64,000 bases of DNA from CALEUX01 sp037439945 (lineage in GTDB: Bacteria > Bacteroidota > Bacteroidia > Bacteroidales > Marinilabiliaceae): the NCBI GenBank assembly GCA_037439945.1, contig JBBIVA010000006.1, positions 1 to 64,000 on the forward strand, written 5' to 3'. The notes below the pieces were generated by a model. That model saw only the letters and a program-made list of their open reading frames with translations, was not told where the DNA came from and did not search any database. This document shows, piece after piece, positions 27,143 through 35,394 of the stretch. Each line of letters opens with the position of its first letter. The stretch's first letter is position 1. The position numbers and the translations under genes are program-made.

Positions 27143-30100
27143 TTAAAATCCCAGGTTAACACCAAATGAGAACGATTTTGTTTTTGGATATGCCCATATA
27201 TAGTTGAGAGGACTTTCAGGATCAAATCCATTATCAAAATTGCTCCAGTTATAAAGATTATAACCGCTAAAATAAAACCTGCACTTAGTTATATTAACCT
27301 TTGCAAGCAAATGCACAGGCAGGGAATAACCAACCTCAACATTACGCAATGAAATAAAATTCCCGTTTTGGAACCATATTGTTGACTGGTTACGAGGGTA
27401 ATTACGGTCATTATCGCTAAAACCCGTTGAAAGCCTAGGGTATTTGGCATTAATATTTCTGTGGTCGGATGGGTCATCTGTAAAATATCCCCAGGTTTTA
27501 GTTACCTCGTGTGTTGTTGCGCCTCCCCAGCCAAAGGCAAAGTCCATATTTTCCCGGGTTTCAACAGTTCTGTTTTGGTAGGCTGTTAATAATACCCTTC
27601 CATCAAACCCTTTCCATTCAAAACCAATTTTAATTGATGGAATAAGTTCAGGAATATTAGTATAACCTGAAGGAACCATATCATAATCATCAATAACCCT
27701 GTCGCCATTCTGATCAATAAAAACAGCGTTACCGGGTTTCATTGACCCCTGGAAAGGATATTTATTAGGATTATCAACTGCATCGGTTACTGAAGTAGAT
27801 ATAAGGTCAGGGTCCGAAGCCCATTGATCCCAAATAAGCAGGCTCCAAATACCAATTCTTTTCCCTGTTCTTGACTGGTAGTCATACAATGGAGGGATTT
27901 CATCCATGTTAATTATTTTACTTCTGTTGTAGGTTACCATGCCTTCAATAAAGTATTTGAAGCTATTTATGCTTCCTTTATGACCGATGGTAAATTCTCC
28001 GCCGGTGGTTTCAGCTTTACCATACGAATCCTGAGGTACAGCAACCCCATACATATCGGGAACGGTTGATCGGGCAACAAGAATTCCGGATCTCCATTCC
28101 TTAAACAAATCAATTTGTCCGAAAAGCCGGGCATTCCACAAATCAAAATCCACCCCCAGGTTAAACATATCAGAAATTTCCCACTTTATATTTGAGTTCC
28201 CTGCAGCCGATTCAAATGCCCCGGGTAAAAACGTCTGGCTTGTACCAAAATTATACCCGCCGCCTTCCCTATATTCACCCTGATATGGATATCTGCGCAC
28301 GCCAGTGTTAGCCTGCCCTGCCCGACCAATAGATGCGCGTAGCTTAAGCAGGGTTGCAGTGTTTTGGTTAACCCAGTTTTCTTCAGAAACGACCCAACCC
28401 AGGCTCAAACCCGGAAATAATCCATACCTGTCACCTTTTTTATAGTTATCGCTTCCCATATAAGAGGTCGAAAACTGGGCAATGTATTTATTGTTATAAA
28501 CATAACTACCTAAATAACCATAGGTTAAATACCGGTAAGATGATACATAACCTTCAACCACATTCTGATATGTGCGCATTAATACCTGGCTGGTTACAGC
28601 ATGTTTTTCATTGAAAACCCTGTCATAATTCAATGACCCTACAAGGTTAATATTATATGACATACCCCTGGCAATGGTTACCGGGTTTGCCAATGGTGAA
28701 GCTGTTCGGCGGCGGGTATATGTGTACGAATCCGGATTATCAGCAATACCAGAAGTTGGATCATAGTAAAATGCGTTAAAGTTCTGGCTCTGGGTGTACT
28801 GGAACGTGTTATATGAGTCAAAGCCCACCATACTTTTTACTGCAAGTCCCTTAGTAATAAAATCGAGTTTACCGGTAACAGTAACATTTGAATAAAGGTT
28901 TCTTCTTCGGTTATAGTCAATACCCGACATAGCAACCCTTGCAGGTCCATTTTTTTCGGTATTATCATTTGGCATAAAAAACTCACCATTGGGTGCAAAA
29001 ACCGGATTGGTTGGAAGGTTTTCGCCAACTCCCCATGTAAACAATGACCAGGTTGATGCCAATGGTTGTGAAATTATATCAATTCTCCCTCCCAAATCAA
29101 GAGAAACATTTAAGCCGGGTGTAACATCCACATCAATATTTGATCTCAGGTTATACCTGTTTAAAACATGTTGTGTTGAGTAATCTTCATTCCACTCGGT
29201 CCATTTATTGTCATATAACCCCTCTTGCCTGAGATAGGTTAATGAAACATAATACCGTGCCCGGTTATTTCCTCCGCTGATATTTATATTGGTACGGTAT
29301 TGCGGGGCGGCGTCGCGCAGCATTTCGTTATACCAGTTTGTGTTAATATACCTGAACCTGAGAGATGGATCAAGCGTTCCGTCAACTGCTTCTTTATAAT
29401 GCTCAATATCCTTATCGGTAAACATAGGCTGAAGGCCGTCAAGATAGCGAGCCTGGTTAACCGTTAATGCATAATTATACGAGTTTTGATGTTCGGGCAG
29501 GCCTGAAAGGGTTTGAAAACCAACTTCCTGGTTAACATTGATTGCTGTTCTTCCTTCTTCACCCCGTTTGGTTGTTACAAATACAACCCCGTTGGCACCT
29601 CGCATACCATATATTGCGGTTGAAGCTGCATCCTTTAAAATAGTAATTGTTTCAATTGGATATGCATCCAAAAAAGAAAGGTCCCTCTCAACATTATCAA
29701 CAATAATAAGCGGGGCGCGTGCAGCAGCATTCATTGTACGGAGCCCCCTTATGTACAATGCGCTTTCTGACCAACCGGGTTCAGAGTTTCCTTCTAATGT
29801 GGCAACACCGCTAACACCACCTACAAATGCGTTTTGCAATACTGTAACCGGGTGTTTTTCAAGTTCAGCACCATAAATTGTTGATGCAGAATTAACAACA
29901 TACTTTTTCTGGACCTTTTGGTATGGCATTCCAATTTTTTGGGAATAACCATCTTTATCACGTGTTAAAACTACCTGAAGGGTATTGTTGAAATCTGCTT
30001 TTACAAAAACAGTTGAATACCCGGTTTTTCGAACATAAATTGAATCGGACCCGCTAACATTCTTTAGCTCAAAATTACCGTTTTTATCCGTTGCAGATAT

Positions 30101-30310
30101 TCTAAATTCCTCTGATACCCCAACTAAAGCACCATAAACGGGTTTTCGGTTTTCATCAGTAACCTGTCCTTTTAAATAGCCATCAGTGTTCTGACCGAAA
30201 ACCGAGACAGTTACTATAAGTAGTAAGCCGCCAGTTAAACTCTTTTTCAACATTGCAGCCAAACTATCAAATATATATTTAACCATATACTCAAATTTAA
30301 TTTTCATCAT
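27143..30310 (-). CDS. susC: SusC-like TonB-dependent transporter (pair 2)
   Basis: Outer-membrane oligosaccharide importer of about 1055 aa. Signal peptide, CarboxypepD_reg-like domain (GYLKGQVTDENRKPVYGALVGVSE), plug with LYIRGLRTMN, PLIIVDNVERD and ILKDAASTAIYGMRGANGVVFVT, then a 22-strand barrel ending FGVNLGF. The usual VVVVGYG linker is replaced by MPYQKVQKKYVVNS, unlike pair 1. An ATG at 30355 extends the frame but lies inside a palindrome; ATGATG at 30310/30307 directly after the mini-ORF is the better start. It follows SusD of pair 1. Confidence 0.93.
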   Translation of the reverse strand: MMKIKFEYMVKYIFDSLAAMLKKSLTGGLLLIVTVSVFGQNTDGYLKGQVTDENRKPVYGALVGVSEEFRISATDKNGNFELKNVSGSDSIYVRKTGYSTVFVKADFNNTLQVVLTRDKDGYSQKIGMPYQKVQKKYVVNSASTIYGAELEKHPVTVLQNAFVGGVSGVATLEGNSEPGWSESALYIRGLRTMNAAARAPLIIVDNVERDLSFLDAYPIETITILKDAASTAIYGMRGANGVVFVTTKRGEEGRTAINVNQEVGFQTLSGLPEHQNSYNYALTVNQARYLDGLQPMFTDKDIEHYKEAVDGTLDPSLRFRYINTNWYNEMLRDAAPQYRTNINISGGNNRARYYVSLTYLRQEGLYDNKWTEWNEDYSTQHVLNRYNLRSNIDVDVTPGLNVSLDLGGRIDIISQPLASTWSLFTWGVGENLPTNPVFAPNGEFFMPNDNTEKNGPARVAMSGIDYNRRRNLYSNVTVTGKLDFITKGLAVKSMVGFDSYNTFQYTQSQNFNAFYYDPTSGIADNPDSYTYTRRRTASPLANPVTIARGMSYNINLVGSLNYDRVFNEKHAVTSQVLMRTYQNVVEGYVSSYRYLTYGYLGSYVYNNKYIAQFSTSYMGSDNYKKGDRYGLFPGLSLGWVVSEENWVNQNTATLLKLRASIGRAGQANTGVRRYPYQGEYREGGGYNFGTSQTFLPGAFESAAGNSNIKWEISDMFNLGVDFDLWNARLFGQIDLFKEWRSGILVARSTVPDMYGVAVPQDSYGKAETTGGEFTIGHKGSINSFKYFIEGMVTYNRSKIINMDEIPPLYDYQSRTGKRIGIWSLLIWDQWASDPDLISTSVTDAVDNPNKYPFQGSMKPGNAVFIDQNGDRVIDDYDMVPSGYTNIPELIPSIKIGFEWKGFDGRVLLTAYQNRTVETRENMDFAFGWGGATTHEVTKTWGYFTDDPSDHRNINAKYPRLSTGFSDNDRNYPRNQSTIWFQNGNFISLRNVEVGYSLPVHLLAKVNITKCRFYFSGYNLYNWSNFDNGFDPESPLNYIWAYPKTKSFSFGVNLGF

Positions 30311-30317
30311 AATTAAA

Positions 30318-30376
30318 TTAATTTTTGAAGGTATGATGTAACTCGCCCCTGACATACGGGACTTGTTTCATTATAC
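30318..30376 (-). repeat. Palindromic leader element, copy C, with 17-codon mini-ORF
   Basis: Arms GTATGATGTAAC (30331-30342) and GTTTCATTATAC (30365-30376) pair with two mismatches and continue inward. On the minus strand ATG at 30371 opens MKQVPYVRGELHHTFKN, ending TAA at 30318-30320, 8 nt before the SusC start. Related to copies A, B and D. Confidence 0.6.
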
Positions 30377-30383
30377 TGTCGGT

Positions 30384-32141
30384 TTACCAGTCAGGATTGT
30401 TTTCAATTCCGGTCCTCCATATTTCTGCTTCAGGTATGGGATAGAGGTACATTTTTGGGACGAACACCCTTTTCTGGGCTACCTGACGTGTATAGATTGT
30501 GTTAGCTCCGTTTTTCACTATTGAAAAACCATATATTGGCCTTGATAATGATTCAACTGCAACATTCCACCTGCGAACGTCCCAATATCGATGGTCTTCA
30601 AAGGCAAGTTCAATTGTCCGTTCCTTCCTGATGAAATTTCGCAGGGCTTCTTTTGTCTGTAAATCAGTTCTGCCAGATAAAAGGGAAGTAATCCCAACTC
30701 TGTTTCTTAGCTTTTGAAGGGTGCTAAATACAGTTGCCGAAGGACCATTTACTTCATTCAAAGCCTCAGCATAGTTCAGTAAAATTTCAGCATATCTTAT
30801 AAAAATCCAGTTACGGAACATAACACCACCATCACGGTAATGAGTTTGCGAATCATCAAGGTATTTTCTATTGTAATAGCCGGTTGGTGTGGCATTGGCA
30901 TTACCACTGGGATTGTCTGTCCCACCTTCTGTTGTATCAATTGGCCTGTTCCACCAAATGGCTCCGTTATGCAACACGGTTTTGTAAAACCGTGGGTCTC
31001 TGTTCAGGTAGGGTGATTGGTCATTGTAACCTGATGCAATATTAACAGTAACTCCGCCACTGCTGTTGTATATTGGTGCCCCGGTTGCATCATATCCTGT
31101 AAATGGTGATAATCCGTTGGCCATATCATACATATCAACCAGGTTTTGTGAAGGACATAAACCTCCATTACCACCAAATCCAACCGGTGATTCGTTTCTC
31201 CACCAATCGCCTCTGCCATCATTGCGCCAAAATATAACCTCCGGGTTTCCATCCTGTTTCCTCCGCGAAATTGCCAGCTGATATCCCAGGGCTTGATCGG
31301 TTTGGGTCATTAATGAATAAAATTTGCCTTCACCAAAATATGTAATAAACTCTTCGGCAACATCAACGGCATCCTGCCAGGTAGCCAAACCGAGAGATGA
31401 ATACCTAGGGCTTGCCATATAAAGCATTATCCTGCTTTTAAGAGCCAGGTTTACACCTTTAGTTATGCGACCCAAATCGGAGCTTGCTACCTCCCATTCA
31501 GAACTTAACTCACTATAACAATCATCAAGTTCATTTAAAATAAACTGGAAATTCTCTTTAACCGAGGCTGGTCTGTCAATTTGCTTTATTGACTCATCTT
31601 CGGGGTTTAGCCTGGTTGTTACTAAAGGTACTGCACCATAACGGATTGCCAGCTCCCAGTAAAAGTAAGCCCTGAAAAAACGAGCTTCTGCCTTTATTCT
31701 GTCAACACTTTTTTTTCGATCATTTACATTCTCTTCTGCACTTAATGGAACCCCATCAATTTTTTCGAGAAGAGTATTGCATTTTCTGATACCGCGATAA
31801 TAATGATACCAGGTATCATTAATTTCAGGCGCTCCCCCTGTTGAATAATAATTTCCAACATTAAAACTATAGCGTGTCCCGCCCCATGAGAAACTGGTTA
31901 CACCAAGATCGGTAGCTGCATCCATCCAGGAGCTGTTTATCCTGCCAAGTCCGTTCCTGAGGAAGTTATAAATATCGTAATAATAATACTCTGTATTTCT
32001 CCACGACCCAAAAACCTGTTCCTCTGTCAATTCGTTACTTGGTTGTTTGTCGAGAAAATCACCAAACATATCTTCACATGACGAAAGGGTAAGAGTGGCA
32101 ATACCGACAACTGATATGAGATATAAAAGATACTTTTTCAT
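30384..32141 (-). CDS. susD: SusD-like outer-membrane lipoprotein (pair 1)
   Basis: 585 aa with lipobox Cys22 (LTLSSC). N-terminal SusD helices (YYYDIYNFLRNGLGR, YYRGIRKCNTLLEKI) and C-terminal RagB/SusD domain (LRNRVGI, RKERTIELAFEDHRYWDVRRWN, ending YPIPEAE). Partner of the SusC at 32267. The intergenic stretch between them holds leader copy D, whose mini-ORF stops 27 nt before this start codon. Confidence 0.94.
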   Translation of the reverse strand: MKKYLLYLISVVGIATLTLSSCEDMFGDFLDKQPSNELTEEQVFGSWRNTEYYYYDIYNFLRNGLGRINSSWMDAATDLGVTSFSWGGTRYSFNVGNYYSTGGAPEINDTWYHYYRGIRKCNTLLEKIDGVPLSAEENVNDRKKSVDRIKAEARFFRAYFYWELAIRYGAVPLVTTRLNPEDESIKQIDRPASVKENFQFILNELDDCYSELSSEWEVASSDLGRITKGVNLALKSRIMLYMASPRYSSLGLATWQDAVDVAEEFITYFGEGKFYSLMTQTDQALGYQLAISRRKQDGNPEVIFWRNDGRGDWWRNESPVGFGGNGGLCPSQNLVDMYDMANGLSPFTGYDATGAPIYNSSGGVTVNIASGYNDQSPYLNRDPRFYKTVLHNGAIWWNRPIDTTEGGTDNPSGNANATPTGYYNRKYLDDSQTHYRDGGVMFRNWIFIRYAEILLNYAEALNEVNGPSATVFSTLQKLRNRVGITSLLSGRTDLQTKEALRNFIRKERTIELAFEDHRYWDVRRWNVAVESLSRPIYGFSIVKNGANTIYTRQVAQKRVFVPKMYLYPIPEAEIWRTGIENNPDW

Positions 32142-32167
32142 CTGTTTATAATTTGTTTTTTATTTGT

Positions 32168-32233
32168 CAGATGGAACTCGCCACATTAGTCATTCCCCTG
32201 TGTGAGAAAAACTTTCTCATGGCTCGTTTCATG
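32168..32233 (-). repeat. Palindromic leader element, copy D, with 21-codon mini-ORF
   Basis: Outer arms GATGGAACTCGCC (32170-32182) and GGCTCGTTTCATG (32221-32233) pair imperfectly. An inner hairpin GAGAAA..TTTCTC sits between. On the minus strand ATG at 32233 opens MKRAMRKFFSHRGMTNVASSI, and its TGA stop (32168-32170) coincides with the end of the palindrome, 27 nt before SusD. Confidence 0.6.
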
Positions 32234-32266
32234 TGTTTAAATTTATTAGCAACCTGTAAACTTTAA

Positions 32267-35200
32267 TTAAAACCTTATGTTAACACCCATATTAACAGAT
32301 TTCATAATTGGGTATAAATTAGACCCTGTAGTTTCGGGGTCAATTTCGATATCAAGCTTATCCCAGGTAATAAGGTTGTTAGCATTTACATACAGGCGAA
32401 CATGATTCATGTGCCATCTTTTTGAAATACGGCCGGGAATGATGTAACTCAGCTCCACATTCTTAAGCCGTAAATAATCACCATTTTGAAGGAAGAATGA
32501 GTTTCTGAGCTGATTATGAAGTCCATTCTGGTCGTAATGTAAAAGCGGGTATTTCGCTTTTGAGAGATTTTCGGCTTCAGTACGTGACGGGTTCCACCTT
32601 AAAAGATGATGTTCCTTTACTTTGCCCCCATTTACAAACGCAAACATTGATTCAGAATCGTAAAAACGTGATACCTTGTTTGCCCCCTGGAACATTATAC
32701 TTAACCCCCAGCCATTATATTCAGCACCCAGAGTTAAACTGTAAACATTTTCAGGGATATCGCTATAACCAATAAATGTTGCATCACGGTCATCAATAAA
32801 TCCATCTTTGTTCATATCGCGATACTTTAAATCTCCAGGCTTAACAATTCCAAATGTTGACTGGGGCAAACTGCCACTGTTAATGTCAGCCTGGGTAATA
32901 AATCCTTCGGAAATGAGCCCGTAAAACTGGTTTATAGGTTGTCCTTCACGTTTTAGATAACCAGTCATACCGGGAGGCTCGTCCCTTTCAATAATTTCAT
33001 TTTTGGCGTGTGTGAAATTGGCGTTTACATTATAATTGAACTTATTAATTTTATGCTTGTGACCAAGCACAACTTCAAACCCCTGGTTTTTGGATTTGCC
33101 CAGGTTTCCAGGGGCCATTGAAACAGCAAGCCAACCTGGTTTTGTTAAATAATCAGTTAGGATATTTTCCCTGTCTTCTTTGAAAACATCAATATTTACG
33201 GCCAATAATCCACGCAAAAAACCTGATTCTATACCAAAATTATATTTTCTGGCTCTTTCCCAGGTCACTAAATAGTTTGGATATTGACCCTCAAAGATTC
33301 CCGGCTGGGAATTATTTGTACCAAACGTATATGCATTGTTAAGCTGGGTCCATGAATCTAAATATAAAAACCTTACATCAGTATTATTGCGCTTAAACAC
33401 ATCGTTTCCTACTTCCCCGTATGATGCACGTATTTTAAATGCATCAAGCCATTTCCCTGCAGGTTCCATAAATTCTTCGTTTGATAGCATCCAGCCAACC
33501 GACATTGATGGGAAGAATCCAAAACGATTTCCCTTTGCGAAGTTTTCAGAACCGTTAAAACCGGCGTTAAATTCCCCAAAATACTTACGTTGATAATTGT
33601 AGGTTACTCTACCAACAACCCCTTGGTACCTTTTGGATAAATCGGCCTGAAATCTGTAATCATTTTGATTATACAGCAATAATGCAGATACTTCATGTAC
33701 ATCATTAAAAATCCTTGCGTAGTCAAAAGAGAACTCAAGGTAGGTCTTCATGCTTGTGGTTTGAACATTACCAACATATGTTAATTCCCCATCTTCTCCG
33801 AAACGGGTATAACTACTTGTTAAACCGGGGTTTTCCCTGTCAATTAGTTCATAAGTGGCAAATCCTGCTCTGAACCTTCGGTCATAGTTAGTGTCATAAT
33901 CGAATGAGGCCATTGCTTTTGCTGAAAGGCCCTTGGTTATAAAATCAAAATCGTGTTTTAAAATAAAGTTGGTTTCATTTATTGTCCTAACGGTTTGATA
34001 AAAACCCCCATTGGCAAGTTTGGCAGCTATATTGTTCTGATTTTGAGAATTCCCACCATAAAATCCGTTCTCATACCTTACAGGGAAAAGCCAACCCGGA
34101 GAGTGGTTCAACTCATAAAAAACTTCGTTTACAGCGTTATTATCAACAATATTTGGCCCCTTTCGCTCTTCAAACCTGGTTCCAAAATTAACTGAAGCAG
34201 TAAAGTGCCTTGTTATTAAAAAATCAAGGTTAGCGCGGAATGAATAACGGTTAAAACTTACATTGGCGCTTTTTCCATAATCATAGTTATTATTGTCTTT
34301 ATATAAACCTCCCTGATTATAATACTCAAGTGATGTAAAATAGCGCATCTTTTTTGTGCCGCCCTGAATGTTAACATTATACCTTTGTGCGGGTGCCGAA
34401 TTCTTCAAAATCTCATCATACCAGTCAACATTTGGGTAAAGTTGTTGTTGCTGCAGGGTTAACTCACCCCTGACAGATTTCCTGAACATATCAATATCAT
34501 TAGCAGAGTATTGCGAAGCCAGGTTATCGTTTGCCAGAGCTTCCTCGAGCAACACCACCGAGTTGTATGAGTCAAGGTAATTATCACCTCTTGTGGGTGT
34601 TTGCCATTGATAATTGGCAGTAAAGCTTACCTGGGGCTTATTGTCGTTACCACGTTTGGTTGTAACAAGAATTACCCCATTTGCCCCCCTTACCCCGTAA
34701 ACGGCGGTTGCCGATGCATCCTTTAGAACCGAAATAGTTTCTATATCATCGGGTGCTATTTGTGAAAATTCACGTTCAACTCCATCAACCATAATAAGTG
34801 GTTGGTTATCTCCGGCGAATGATGCCCTTCCGCGAATAAAAATGGCAGCATTGTCGGCCCCCGGGGCACCTGATGATTGCACCGTCATTACCCCCGGAAG
34901 TTTACCGGCTATTGCCTGGGTAATATTTGGGGAGGAGGATTTTAAAAGCTCCCCTGTTCCAACCGAAGAAATTGCCCCAATAACACTCTCCTTTTTCTGC
35001 TGGCCATAACCAACAACAACAACTGTTTCAAGTGCAACAAAATCTTCTTTAAGAACAATATCGATATTGGCCCTGCCTTCAACTTTTATCGATTGGGTTT
35101 GAAATCCCAAAAATCTGATTTCAATTGATGCTTCAGATGCTACAACAATATTGTACCTTCCGTTGATATCTGAGATAGTTCCGTTAAATGTTCCTTTTTC

Positions 35201-35371
35201 AGAAATACTTACGCCTGCAAGGGTTTCTCCGGATTCAGTTTTTACAACTCCTGTTACTGCCTGGCGTTGTGCATAAGCCAATTGCCCCACAAATAAAAGA
35301 AAAGCAAAAACCAAAAGCCGGGAGAAATATTCCCCCCTGGCTTTTATAATTGTTTCTAACAAATTTCTCAT
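32267..35371 (-). CDS. susC: SusC-like TonB-dependent transporter (pair 1)
   Basis: 1034-aa outer-membrane importer for oligosaccharides. Signal peptide (1-35, ending LAYAQ), CarboxypepD_reg domain (VTGVVKTESGETLAGVSI, about 38-112), the canonical Bacteroidota linker ALETVVVVGYGQQKKESV, plug domain (AGKLPGVMTVQSSGAPG, IFIRGRASF, VLKDASATAVYGVRGANGVI) and a 22-strand barrel ending MGVNIRF. It lies 23 nt after the tandem-GH43 lipoprotein and precedes its SusD partner. Confidence 0.95.
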   Translation of the reverse strand: MRNLLETIIKARGEYFSRLLVFAFLLFVGQLAYAQRQAVTGVVKTESGETLAGVSISEKGTFNGTISDINGRYNIVVASEASIEIRFLGFQTQSIKVEGRANIDIVLKEDFVALETVVVVGYGQQKKESVIGAISSVGTGELLKSSSPNITQAIAGKLPGVMTVQSSGAPGADNAAIFIRGRASFAGDNQPLIMVDGVEREFSQIAPDDIETISVLKDASATAVYGVRGANGVILVTTKRGNDNKPQVSFTANYQWQTPTRGDNYLDSYNSVVLLEEALANDNLASQYSANDIDMFRKSVRGELTLQQQQLYPNVDWYDEILKNSAPAQRYNVNIQGGTKKMRYFTSLEYYNQGGLYKDNNNYDYGKSANVSFNRYSFRANLDFLITRHFTASVNFGTRFEERKGPNIVDNNAVNEVFYELNHSPGWLFPVRYENGFYGGNSQNQNNIAAKLANGGFYQTVRTINETNFILKHDFDFITKGLSAKAMASFDYDTNYDRRFRAGFATYELIDRENPGLTSSYTRFGEDGELTYVGNVQTTSMKTYLEFSFDYARIFNDVHEVSALLLYNQNDYRFQADLSKRYQGVVGRVTYNYQRKYFGEFNAGFNGSENFAKGNRFGFFPSMSVGWMLSNEEFMEPAGKWLDAFKIRASYGEVGNDVFKRNNTDVRFLYLDSWTQLNNAYTFGTNNSQPGIFEGQYPNYLVTWERARKYNFGIESGFLRGLLAVNIDVFKEDRENILTDYLTKPGWLAVSMAPGNLGKSKNQGFEVVLGHKHKINKFNYNVNANFTHAKNEIIERDEPPGMTGYLKREGQPINQFYGLISEGFITQADINSGSLPQSTFGIVKPGDLKYRDMNKDGFIDDRDATFIGYSDIPENVYSLTLGAEYNGWGLSIMFQGANKVSRFYDSESMFAFVNGGKVKEHHLLRWNPSRTEAENLSKAKYPLLHYDQNGLHNQLRNSFFLQNGDYLRLKNVELSYIIPGRISKRWHMNHVRLYVNANNLITWDKLDIEIDPETTGSNLYPIMKSVNMGVNIRF

Positions 35372-35394
35372 AGGTTTTTGTTAATTGTTTAGTA

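Noticed and set aside
30311..30355. Upstream start for the second SusC
   Set aside because: The ATG at 30355 lies inside palindromic leader copy C and would add residues ahead of the natural signal peptide; ATGATG at 30310/30307 is better placed.
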